Part shown: positions 1 to 5,149 of the stretch, piece by piece
Position numbering within the stretch: the stretch's first letter is position 1
Layout: each line of letters starts with the position of its first letter
Source: Planctomycetota bacterium
Lineage (GTDB): Bacteria; Planctomycetota; Phycisphaerae; FEN-1346; JAACEH01
Length of the DNA: 5,191 bases
Assembly (NCBI GenBank): GCA_016935955.1
Contig: JAFGPY010000190.1
Location: 1-5,191, forward strand
Direction: 5' to 3'
Notes under the pieces: model-generated
What the model was told of the DNA's origin: nothing
The model's input: the letters and a program-made list of their open reading frames with translations, nothing else
Database searches by the model: none
Program-made: the position numbers and the translations under genes

Positions 1-566
1 ACCAGCGGCGCGGTCTGCGTGCCCCAGTCTTCCCAGACCATGATGGCCTGCATGCCCAGTTCCGCGGCCTTGCGGATGACCTTCTCGTTTTCGGCGACGA
101 TGATCTCGTGCAGGCGGTCGACCTTGTCGCGATCGAGAACGAGGTCCATCAGGTACTGTTCCATCTTGCGGATATAGCGTGCGGTGGCAAAGACCCAGCC
201 GCCGGGCAGGCCGGCGATCAGGTACCTGTCGCCGTTGGCGGCGACCACGCGGCGGGCCTCGTCGTAGCGGCGCTCGTCGCCGAAGTCCGGCGACGCGTAG
301 TCGTCGAGCTGGGCCCAGTCGGTGATCGCGCCGCGAACGACTTCGCCCTTGCTGATGCCGCAGATGCGGCCCCACATGCAGCCCCACTCGTCGAACCAGT
401 ATTCCGTGTCGCCCTCGCTACGGCGCCGCTCGTCGAACCCCGGCAGGCGCAGCGCGCCCCAGGTGGCTACGTCGTGCGGAAACGGATCGGGCAGAGACAT
501 GCCGATTCGCTCGGGACCCTCGAAGTGGACACAACGACGGACGATCTCGCGGCCGGTCATGGCCAT
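1..566 (-). CDS. URO-D-family (uroporphyrinogen decarboxylase-like) protein, N-terminal half, truncated by window edge
   Basis: The minus frame is open from ATG 566 to the left edge, giving 188 residues with no stop. The start is set by AGGAGA at 574-579, 7 nt upstream; a second in-frame ATG lies at 560. The protein opens MAMTGREIVRRCVHFEGPER, has WFDEWGCMWGR near residues 62-72 and EDWGTQTAPLV near 178-188. The (D/E)DxGTQ segment with the conserved opening is typical of the broad URO-D superfamily, which includes corrinoid methyltransferases of the MtaA/MtbA type and many uncharacterised relatives. Family members are usually about 340-400 residues, so roughly half is present. I do not see the RQAGRY-type N-terminal motif of true HemE, so haem synthesis is unlikely; a methyl-transfer or unknown role is more plausible. 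The substrate cannot be named. The gene lies 244 bp downstream of the RAM gene and probably has its own promoter. Confidence 0.85.
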   Translation of the reverse strand, partial: MAMTGREIVRRCVHFEGPERIGMSLPDPFPHDVATWGALRLPGFDERRRSEGDTEYWFDEWGCMWGRICGISKGEVVRGAITDWAQLDDYASPDFGDERRYDEARRVVAANGDRYLIAGLPGGWVFATARYIRKMEQYLMDLVLDRDKVDRLHEIIVAENEKVIRKAAELGMQAIMVWEDWGTQTAPL

Positions 567-652
567 GATCGGTTCTCCTGACAATCGTCGGCGACGAAGC
601 GTGCGGCGGCGCCCATGGCATGTGATGATTCAGACACGCCACACGGGGGCCA

Positions 653-680
653 AGTCTACCATGGCGGCGCGAGGCATCAA
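653..680 (-). promoter_or_regulatory. candidate sigma70-type promoter for the URO-D-like gene
   Basis: Reading the minus strand, TTGATG (680-675) and TAGACT (658-653) are separated by 16 nt. Each matches the housekeeping consensus at 4 of 6 positions. A start about 7 nt downstream would give a leader of roughly 80 nt before ATG 566. The match is moderate, and such hexamers arise by chance, but it is the best pair I found in the 244-bp gap. Confidence 0.3.
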
Positions 681-784
681 GGTGGCGGGGGTCACAATTC
701 CAGGCGTGAAGAAGAACCATGCCGCGGCCGGCGGTCGTGGTCGGCGGCAGGGCGGCGGGCAGTACCGGAGTTCGGGCGCGGAAG

Positions 785-801
785 GCCGCGCGAGGCGCGG
801 C
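785..801 (-). terminator. GC-rich hairpin just after the RAM gene, terminator-like without a T tract
   Basis: GCCGCGC (785-791) and GCGCGGC (795-801) form a perfect 7-bp stem with a 3-nt loop, 9 nt beyond the stop codon of the RAM gene. No T-rich run follows on the minus strand, so it is not a classical intrinsic terminator. It may slow polymerase or protect the 3' end. In such GC-rich DNA a stem of this size could also be chance. Confidence 0.3.
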
Positions 802-810
802 GCCGGCGCG

Positions 811-1110
811 CTAGCCGGATTCGCTGAAGAGCCGCTCGAGGTCGACCTTGCTGTAGGCGCGGCAGGCGACCAGCGTTTCGGTAGCAACGATGCCGCCGGC
901 ATGGGCCAGGTGGCCGGCGATGACGTCTTCCAGGGCCTCGAGGGACGAAACGCGGACCATCGCGACCAGGTCCCAACGCCCGGCCACGCTGTAGATCTCC
1001 GACACTTCTTTCAGACCCACCAGTTGCTGGGCAACGTCGTGGACCTTCTCCCTTGCTGCGCGGATGAGGATGATTCCCGTTACCATGCGCGGTGCGTTCC
1101 GTTTGCTCAT
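811..1110 (-). CDS. stand-alone Lrp/AsnC ligand-binding (RAM) domain protein
   Basis: This 99-residue protein is almost entirely one RAM domain, the ligand-binding and oligomerisation half of Lrp/AsnC regulators. It starts MSKRNAPRMVTGIILIRA, continues through GLKEVSEIYSVAGRWDLVA (residues 32-50, the central strand-turn typical of the fold) and ends with ETLVACRAYSKVDLERLF. There is no helix-turn-helix, so it cannot bind DNA in the usual Lrp way. Stand-alone RAM proteins are known to form ring-like oligomers that bind amino acids or other small ligands, and may act as sensors or modulate partner proteins. I chose ATG 1110 because AGAGGGGG at 1115-1122 precedes it. An in-frame ATG at 1164 would add 18 residues but has no Shine-Dalgarno and begins only 12 nt after the LOG stop. 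It lies 66 bp downstream of LOG on the same strand, so co-transcription is likely. The ligand is unknown. Confidence 0.88.
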   Translation of the reverse strand: MSKRNAPRMVTGIILIRAAREKVHDVAQQLVGLKEVSEIYSVAGRWDLVAMVRVSSLEALEDVIAGHLAHAGGIVATETLVACRAYSKVDLERLFSESG

Positions 1111-1146
1111 CAGACCCCCTCTGAAGTGCTTGCGGCAACTTACGTC

Positions 1147-1165
1147 AATGGGTCCCTGGCCCATT
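1147..1165 (-). other. small hairpin in the LOG-RAM spacer
   Basis: On the minus strand AATGGG and CCCATT form a perfect 6-bp stem around a 7-nt loop, between the LOG stop codon (1177) and the RAM start (1110). There is no T tract. It could be an intra-operonic processing or stability element, or chance. Confidence 0.25.
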
Positions 1166-1176
1166 CACAGCACGGT

Positions 1177-1866
1177 TCAGATGTCCGGCGTCGGCGCCGG
1201 GGTGAAATCGAGTACTTTGGCTACCACCTCCTCCGGGTCGTCGGTCACGGTCCACAGGTCGGGATCGTCGGGCGAAATGAACCGCTCACGTTTCAGCATC
1301 ACCTCGCGAATCCAGTCCAACAGACCCGACCAGTAGTCCTTGCCCATCAGGAAGACCGGGAACCCCGGAATCTTCTCCGTCTGGATCAGCGTCATCGATT
1401 CGAAGAACTCGTCCATGGTGCCGAAGCCGCCCGGCATGATGACGAAGGCCCGGGCGTACTTGACGAACATGACCTTGCGAATGAAGAAGTACCGGAAGTT
1501 CAGGAAGTGCGTCAGGTACGGATTGGCCTTCTGCTCGAAGGGCAGAACGATGTTTACCCCGACGCTCTTGCCGCCCCCTTCCACGGCCCCGCGGTTGGCG
1601 GCCTCCATGATGCCCGGCCCGCCGCCAGTGATCACCGTCTGGCCCACCTGGGCCAGACGACGAGCCGTCTCGCGGGTCAACTCGTAGTAGCGATGACCCT
1701 CGTGGACGCGGGCCGATCCGAAGATGCTCACCCCGGGACCCACACGGGCCATCATCTCGAACCCGTCGACGAACTCGCCCATGATGCGAAAGATACGCCA
1801 CGGCTCGTCGCGCAACGAATCCGGAATGCTCTCGCCACGCTCAATGAAATGATTCGATACGCTCAC
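1177..1866 (-). CDS. LOG-family (TIGR00730) nucleotide 5'-monophosphate phosphoribohydrolase
   Basis: The 229-residue product has the two signatures of the LOG family: GGGPGIMEAAN at residues 81-91 and PGGFGTMDE at 145-153, the latter being the PGGxGTxxE nucleotide-binding and catalytic motif. The FGSAR strand-turn (49-53) and RKVMF (130-134) also fit the Rossmann-like fold and the active-site arginine region. Family enzymes cleave the N-glycosidic bond of nucleoside 5'-monophosphates to release base and ribose 5-phosphate. They make free cytokinins in plants and some bacteria, and others act on AMP or other nucleotides. The substrate here is not decided by the sequence, and the old label lysine decarboxylase would be wrong. 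The N-terminal extension of about 45 residues before the Rossmann core suggests the longer family branch. The start is GTG 1866, supported by AAGGAG 6 nt upstream. It is followed by the RAM gene, with which it probably shares an mRNA. Confidence 0.93.
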   Translation of the reverse strand: MSVSNHFIERGESIPDSLRDEPWRIFRIMGEFVDGFEMMARVGPGVSIFGSARVHEGHRYYELTRETARRLAQVGQTVITGGGPGIMEAANRGAVEGGGKSVGVNIVLPFEQKANPYLTHFLNFRYFFIRKVMFVKYARAFVIMPGGFGTMDEFFESMTLIQTEKIPGFPVFLMGKDYWSGLLDWIREVMLKRERFISPDDPDLWTVTDDPEEVVAKVLDFTPAPTPDI

Positions 1867-1872
1867 AGTCGT

Positions 1873-1878
1873 CTCCTT
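1873..1878 (-). promoter_or_regulatory. ribosome binding site that fixes the GTG start of the LOG gene
   Basis: AAGGAG on the minus strand sits 6 nt before GTG 1866. The next in-frame ATG is well inside the protein (Met29), so this strong site decides in favour of the GTG start. Confidence 0.8.
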
Positions 1879-1955
1879 GCAGCTCAGGCCTCACGGCCCA
1901 GCAGCCGGGACTCGGCGCCCCACCTCTCTGCACAGACTATCGCGGTAACGTCCAT

Positions 1956-2005
1956 CCCAACCATCCCAGCCCATCCCGATCGTCCCAGCACACCCCGGCC
2001 ATCCC
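1956..2005 (-). repeat. degenerate GGGATGG tandem array with seven G tracts (G-quadruplex-capable)
   Basis: On the plus strand, C runs of three or four lie at 1956-1958, 1965-1967, 1970-1972, 1975-1977, 1984-1986, 1993-1996 and 2003-2005. All spacers are 2 or 6 nt. The unit is roughly CCATCCCAN with a period of 9-10 bp. The minus strand, which is the mRNA-like strand for LOG, therefore carries seven GGG tracts in 50 nt. Any four neighbours satisfy the usual G3N1-7 quadruplex pattern. It lies 90-140 nt upstream of the LOG start, within the 324-bp gap 1867-2190 that otherwise holds only the LOG ribosome site, a possible -10 and a hairpin. Whether it folds or is transcribed is inference. Confidence 0.7.
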
Positions 2006-2103
2006 AATCGTGAAGGACGTCGGCAAACAGCGCCCGAACCGCACCTTGTCTATCGACCCTTTGAGAGGGCCAAGTTGAATTTCTGTTGCTTAATGCCTTT
2101 TTC

Positions 2104-2109
2104 AGTATA
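2104..2109 (-). promoter_or_regulatory. candidate -10 box for the LOG-RAM unit
   Basis: TATACT on the minus strand matches TATAAT at 5 of 6 positions and lies in a local AT-rich island (about 2076-2115) within otherwise GC-rich DNA. I find no convincing -35 at 16-18 nt. If used, the leader to GTG 1866 would be about 230 nt and would include the whole G-tract array. Confidence 0.25.
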
Positions 2110-2135
2110 GCCATACACCACGGCGCACCTCGCAG

Positions 2136-2156
2136 GGCAACGGCGCGTGCCGTGCC
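2136..2156 (-). terminator. bulged hairpin downstream of rsmE, terminator-like without a T tract
   Basis: GGCAACGGC (2136-2144) pairs with GCCGTGCC (2149-2156) through an 8-bp stem with one bulged base and a 4-nt loop, starting 34 nt after the rsmE stop. The downstream minus sequence is not T-rich, so intrinsic termination is uncertain. One arm can also pair with a segment inside rsmE (see findings). Confidence 0.35.
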
Positions 2157-2190
2157 ATACGATTGGCGCGGCCTGAAACCCTCCCCTGGC

Positions 2191-2913
2191 CTACTCGTTG
2201 CGCCGCCAAGCCGCCACGACCGCCGCCATGGCGATAGCCGCAGTTTCAATACGGAGAACCGCATGTGCCAGCCGTATGGCACGGCCCCCGCACCTTATAG
2301 TATGTTGCCGCTCGGCGTCCGTGAACCCTCCTTCGGGGCCGATGAAGGCGACCAAGTCCGCCCCGGCCGGCACGTCGGCCAGCACGGCGGCCGGTTGCCC
2401 AGCGTCCGGCGACGGGTCGGCCAGCAGCACGACGGCCTCCCGGCCCATGCCCGCAAGGGCATCCTGCAGGCTCATGGGCGGCGCGATCTGCGGTAAGTAC
2501 AGGCGGCCGCACTGCTTACACGCCTCCACAGCCCGCCGTCGCCACGACTGCTGCTTGCCTTCGCCGCTATCGGCCACGCTGCTGTGCTCGCAGTCCAGCG
2601 GCCAGATGGCCGTGACTCCCAACTCGGTCACCTTCTCCACCAGCGTGTCCATGCGTCCGGCCTTGGGCACAGCCGTGGCCACCGTCAGCCTTGCGGCCGG
2701 TGGCGGCGCGTCGTGCGTCTGGAGGATCTCGGCCTCGGCGCCGTGGCGATCCAAGCGGACCAGCCGGCAGCGGGCCAGGCGTCCGCAGCCGTCGAACAGT
2801 TCCACCTCGTCGCCCTGCCCCAAGCGGCGGACGGTTCGCAGGTGGTGCAACTGGTCACCTTCGATGACCGCTTGCGTTCCCGCGAGGTCCGGGCAGTAGA
2901 ACCGTGGCGGCAT
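2191..2913 (-). CDS. rsmE: 16S rRNA (uracil1498-N3)-methyltransferase RsmE
   Basis: The 240-residue product has the usual RsmE length. RsmE uses S-adenosylmethionine to make N3-methyluridine at position 1498 of 16S rRNA, in the decoding region, and acts on assembled 30S subunits. The N-terminal PUA-like part carries HHLRTVRRLGQGDEVELFDG (residues 23-42). The SPOUT (trefoil-knot) domain follows, with EKVTELGV (93-100), EACKQCGR (130-137), FIGPEGGFTDAE (190-201) and LRIETAA (220-226), all family landmarks. The loop before LRIETA reads LAHAV where homologues usually have LGPRV or similar. I chose ATG 2913, where MPPRFYCPDL matches the family start and GAGGAG lies 5 nt upstream. The frame stays open to 3162, but that extension has no family character and crosses the divergent promoter region. 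The next gene upstream is divergent. Confidence 0.95.
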   Translation of the reverse strand: MPPRFYCPDLAGTQAVIEGDQLHHLRTVRRLGQGDEVELFDGCGRLARCRLVRLDRHGAEAEILQTHDAPPPAARLTVATAVPKAGRMDTLVEKVTELGVTAIWPLDCEHSSVADSGEGKQQSWRRRAVEACKQCGRLYLPQIAPPMSLQDALAGMGREAVVLLADPSPDAGQPAAVLADVPAGADLVAFIGPEGGFTDAERQHTIRCGGRAIRLAHAVLRIETAAIAMAAVVAAWRRNE

Positions 2914-2978
2914 GGAAACTCCTCGGGCCGAGAGCGTGTCGCGATAGGCTCTAAAGTCGCCCGTTACCGAACGTCGAA

Positions 2979-2988
2979 TACAATAGCA
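2979..2988. promoter_or_regulatory. overlapping divergent -10 boxes between rsmE and the acidic-protein gene
   Basis: The plus strand reads TACAAT at 2979-2984 (5 of 6 matches to TATAAT). The minus strand reads TGC followed by TATTGT at 2988-2980, an extended -10 form. Starts here would give leaders of roughly 60 nt for rsmE and 115-120 nt for the acidic-protein gene. No clear -35 is seen in either direction, so this is a candidate only. Confidence 0.35.
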
Positions 2989-3014
2989 ACGCAAGGACCG
3001 CGCCCGCAGTCTGT

Positions 3015-3027
3015 CCGCACCGTGCGG
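3015..3027. promoter_or_regulatory. 13-bp palindrome in the divergent spacer, possible operator
   Basis: CCGCAC-C-GTGCGG is a perfect inverted repeat with a single central base, about 30 bp downstream of the candidate plus-strand -10 and 81 bp before ATG 3108. A second 10-bp palindrome, GCCGCGCGGC, lies at about 3043-3052. Palindromes are common in GC-rich DNA, so regulator binding is only a possibility. Confidence 0.2.
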
Positions 3028-3107
3028 CCAGGGGCGAGCGACGGCCGCGCGGCGGCACATATTAGAGCAGCGCGCCGCCCAATACGCAATGCCTACTCTG
3101 GGGACCG

Positions 3108-4619
3108 ATGGCCGACGAGGACACAAAAGCTTCCCCCGATGCCGCCGACGCTGCGGAGGCACCGCCGCCTGAGGCCGCCGACGAGCAGCCCGGCAGTGCG
3201 GACGCGGACGTTCAGCAGCAGCCGACCGACGCGATGGATCTGGGCTTCGACGACGACGAAATCGACGAGAGCGAGATCGAGAAGGCCCTGCTGGAGGACA
3301 TTCACCGCGCCGAGAATCCCGCCGATGGGGAGGCGGATGCTGCGGCCGAGGCCGAGGCCGACGCTGCTGCGACGGAGCAGGAAGTTCCCCCCGCCGGAGA
3401 GCCCGAAACCGTGGAAGCCGACGATGTTCCGGCCGATGAGGTCGTCGCGGCCGCGGAAACGGAGAGTGCCGCCGAGGACGATACCGCTGTCGTGGACACG
3501 GTCGCGGAGGAAGAAGCCGCGGAGCCGCCGCCCGAGACCGAGGCGGTTGACGAGACGACCCGTGAAGGCGACCTTGAGGTCAATGCGGAACCCGTCGAAG
3601 CGGTAGAGCCGACGGACGCCGAGGCCGCGCCGCCTGATGAAGAGCCTGCCGAAGGTGGACCGGCGCCGGAGGAACTGGACACGGCGCTGAAGGCCGAAAT
3701 CGAACGCGAGGTGGACGCCGCGTTCGGCGACGAGCCGCCGGCGGACGAAGCGGCCGCGCAGCCCGAGCCGGTTGCCGCTGCGGTCCAGGCCGACGACGCT
3801 GCGACGACCGCCGAGGCGGCCGAATCGGACGACGACATCAGCCGCAAGATCGCCGAAATGGGCTTGGACCTGGATCATCCCGGCGCCGAGGCTGCGGCCG
3901 AGGAAGGCGAGTCCGCTGCTGCGGCCGGCGCCGACGAAGTGGAGACCCCGGGCGAACAGTCCCCGAGCGAGCCCGCCGAGGCAGAAACGGAGGCTGTGGC
4001 CGCATCGGCCCAGGCGGTTGACGCCGACGACATTGAAGCCCAGATGGCGGCCATGGGCATGACCTTCGACGAGGACGAGGCCGATAAGGTTGCGGCCGCC
4101 GAGGTCGAGCAGTTGGCCGCCGAACAGGAAAAACAGGCCGAGGTCGAGCAACCCGCCGAAGCCGACCAGCCCGGCGAAAGCGAGGAAGCGCCGGCCTCGG
4201 ATGCCGAGCCGGCAGCGGAGCCCGCAGCGGGCGGCGAATCGCCCGAAGAGCAGCCGCAGGCGGCCGAAGGCGCCGGCGACGCGGTGGCCCCGAGCGCTGC
4301 GGCCATCGAGGCCGTGGCCGAGACCGAGCGTGCGGCCCTGATGGAAGGTCAGGGCGAGGAAGGCCAGGAGGCCGACGACTCCAAGCGGCGCAGCGAGGGC
4401 GACGCGGCGGCCGAGGAGGAGACCGACGAGTGGCCTCCGTGGCTGGTTCGCCTGTTGCTCCTGCCGCTGAAGCTGCTGGTGAAGGTGCTCGTTCTGGCGG
4501 ACCTGCCGTTTCGCGGGGTGGGCCCCGACACGCGGAACGTTCTGGGTCTGCTGGGCATCTGCACCGTGATCGTGTCGCTGCTGCTGTTGGCCCTGGCCCT
4601 GATATGGCCCCTGCTGTAG
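3108..4619 (+). CDS. highly acidic Ala/Glu/Asp/Pro-rich protein with hydrophobic C-terminal tail
   Basis: I do not recognise a named family. Residues 1-440 of 503 are dominated by Ala, Glu, Asp and Pro, with only 14 Lys plus Arg, no Cys, Trp or Tyr and three Phe, so this part should be disordered and strongly negative. Within it are islands of helix-forming character: around 43-65 (MDLGFDDDEIDESEIEKALL and onward), 193-208, 242-256 (DDISRKIAEMGLDLD) and 307-321 (DDIEAQMAAMGMTFD); the last two are clear copies of one motif. The C-terminus has an amphipathic, basic hydrophobic stretch at 446-468 and a membrane segment at 478-503 that ends the protein. This suggests a tail-anchored protein with the acidic part in the cytoplasm. 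ATG 3108 has only a weak GGGGA 3 nt upstream. Long antisense frames exist, but this frame is chosen for its membrane tail and motif repeats. It lies 56 bp upstream of the metallopeptidase gene. Function unknown. Confidence 0.78.
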   Translation: MADEDTKASPDAADAAEAPPPEAADEQPGSADADVQQQPTDAMDLGFDDDEIDESEIEKALLEDIHRAENPADGEADAAAEAEADAAATEQEVPPAGEPETVEADDVPADEVVAAAETESAAEDDTAVVDTVAEEEAAEPPPETEAVDETTREGDLEVNAEPVEAVEPTDAEAAPPDEEPAEGGPAPEELDTALKAEIEREVDAAFGDEPPADEAAAQPEPVAAAVQADDAATTAEAAESDDDISRKIAEMGLDLDHPGAEAAAEEGESAAAAGADEVETPGEQSPSEPAEAETEAVAASAQAVDADDIEAQMAAMGMTFDEDEADKVAAAEVEQLAAEQEKQAEVEQPAEADQPGESEEAPASDAEPAAEPAAGGESPEEQPQAAEGAGDAVAPSAAAIEAVAETERAALMEGQGEEGQEADDSKRRSEGDAAAEEETDEWPPWLVRLLLLPLKLLVKVLVLADLPFRGVGPDTRNVLGLLGICTVIVSLLLLALALIWPLL

Positions 4620-4661
4620 CCGACGAACGGCGACCGCGCCGATTGCCGGGGCGTCGCCGCT

Positions 4662-4668
4662 GGAGAGA
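4662..4668 (+). promoter_or_regulatory. ribosome binding site selecting a TTG start for the metallopeptidase
   Basis: GGAGAGA lies 7 nt before TTG 4676. The only upstream in-frame ATG of note (4604) overlaps the previous gene, has no Shine-Dalgarno and would add an arginine-rich, non-family extension. The protein from TTG begins (M)TREEFEDHVAEALDSLPEE, matching the usual start of this family. Confidence 0.75.
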
Positions 4669-4675
4669 CCCGACG

Positions 4676-5038
4676 TTGACCCGCGAAGAATTCGAAGACC
4701 ACGTGGCCGAGGCGCTCGATTCGTTGCCGGAAGAGATCGCCGAGCTGATGGACAACATCGAGGTGCAGGTCGTCGACCGGCCGACGCGTGAGCAAACGGC
4801 CAGCGTCCGCCTGGAAGCCGGGGCGCTGTTGCTGGGCCTGTACGTCGGTGTGCCGCTGGACCGTCGCAACACGGCCTACGGCAACGTGTTGCCCGACCAA
4901 GTGCTGATCTTCCGCAGGAACCTCGAAGCCGCCTACGCCCCGGCTGACCTGGTCGACGGCATCCGCCGCACGGTCCTGCACGAGGTGGGCCACCACTTCG
5001 GCCTCTCGGACGCCCGCCTGCGACAACTGGGTTATTGA
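4676..5038 (+). CDS. minimal zincin metallopeptidase family protein (PF06262-like)
   Basis: The 120-residue product fits the small single-domain zincin family known as metallopeptidase family protein (PF06262, formerly DUF1025). Landmarks are TREEFEDHVAEALDSLPEE at residues 2-20, the LLGLYVGVPLDRR strand region (52-64), LPDQVLIFRRNL (72-83) and HEVGHHFGLSD at 102-112. The last is HExxHxxGxxD: His102, His106 and probably Asp112 bind zinc, and Glu103 is the expected general base. It has no signal peptide or membrane segment, so it should be cytoplasmic. Substrates of this family are not established and proteolysis is inferred from the fold. The best start is TTG 4676, with GGAGAGA 7 nt upstream; a start at ATG 4604 would add 24 residues and overlap the upstream gene by 16 bp. 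The same-strand spacing of 56 bp suggests co-transcription with the acidic-protein gene. Confidence 0.9.
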   Translation: MTREEFEDHVAEALDSLPEEIAELMDNIEVQVVDRPTREQTASVRLEAGALLLGLYVGVPLDRRNTAYGNVLPDQVLIFRRNLEAAYAPADLVDGIRRTVLHEVGHHFGLSDARLRQLGY

Positions 5039-5063
5039 CCCGTTTCCGGGCCCGTCCGGGGCC
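5039..5063 (+). terminator. GC-rich hairpins directly after the metallopeptidase stop
   Basis: CCCG-TTTC-CGGG (5039-5050) and, alternatively, GGCCC (5049-5053) with GGGCC (5059-5063) can each form a short stem immediately after the stop codon. A related CCCGTCCGGG lies at 5051-5060. There is no T tract. This may mark the end of the transcript, but the support is weak. Confidence 0.25.
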
Positions 5064-5075
5064 ATCCCAGCCCAT
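5062..5075. repeat. second copy of a 14-bp sequence found in the LOG leader array
   Basis: CCATCCCAGCCCAT occurs here and at 1961-1974, inside the G-tract array, in the same orientation. Both copies are intergenic. The shared 14-mer hints at a dispersed intergenic motif, but two copies in one window cannot show this. Confidence 0.5.
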
Positions 5076-5149
5076 TCTTCCGAAATCCGCCTCGGCCGCT
5101 TTACTCTGGAGTTTCCCTTGACTTGAGTTGAGCGCAGGAAGTCTCCGAT

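Noticed and set aside
1111..1164. 18-residue N-terminal extension of the RAM protein from ATG 1164
   Set aside because: No Shine-Dalgarno precedes it, it includes a hairpin region, and the domain begins after Met 1110, which has AGAGGGGG upstream.
1956..2005. G-tract array considered as a CRISPR array
   Set aside because: The units are only 9-10 bp with 2-6 nt between C tracts; there are no 20-40 bp repeats with unique spacers and no cas genes.
322..2013. 563-codon open frame on the plus strand
   Set aside because: It lies antisense to the URO-D-like, RAM and LOG genes, all of which have clear family motifs on the minus strand, and it has no domain character of its own.
1884..2282. 132-codon minus-strand open frame in the LOG leader
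   Set aside because: It overlaps the end of rsmE in another frame and translates the G-tract array into Trp/Gly/Met-rich sequence. No ribosome site or domain is seen.
2914..3162. 83-residue N-terminal extension of RsmE
   Set aside because: The frame is open, but the segment lacks family similarity, crosses the divergent promoter region and overlaps the start of the plus-strand gene. ATG 2913 has a good ribosome site and the family N-terminus.
3330..3375. Runs of GCCGAG/GCCGAC-like hexamers within the acidic gene, considered as a DNA repeat element
   Set aside because: They follow from alternating Ala-Glu and Ala-Asp codons with GC-ending preference and show no fixed unit length.
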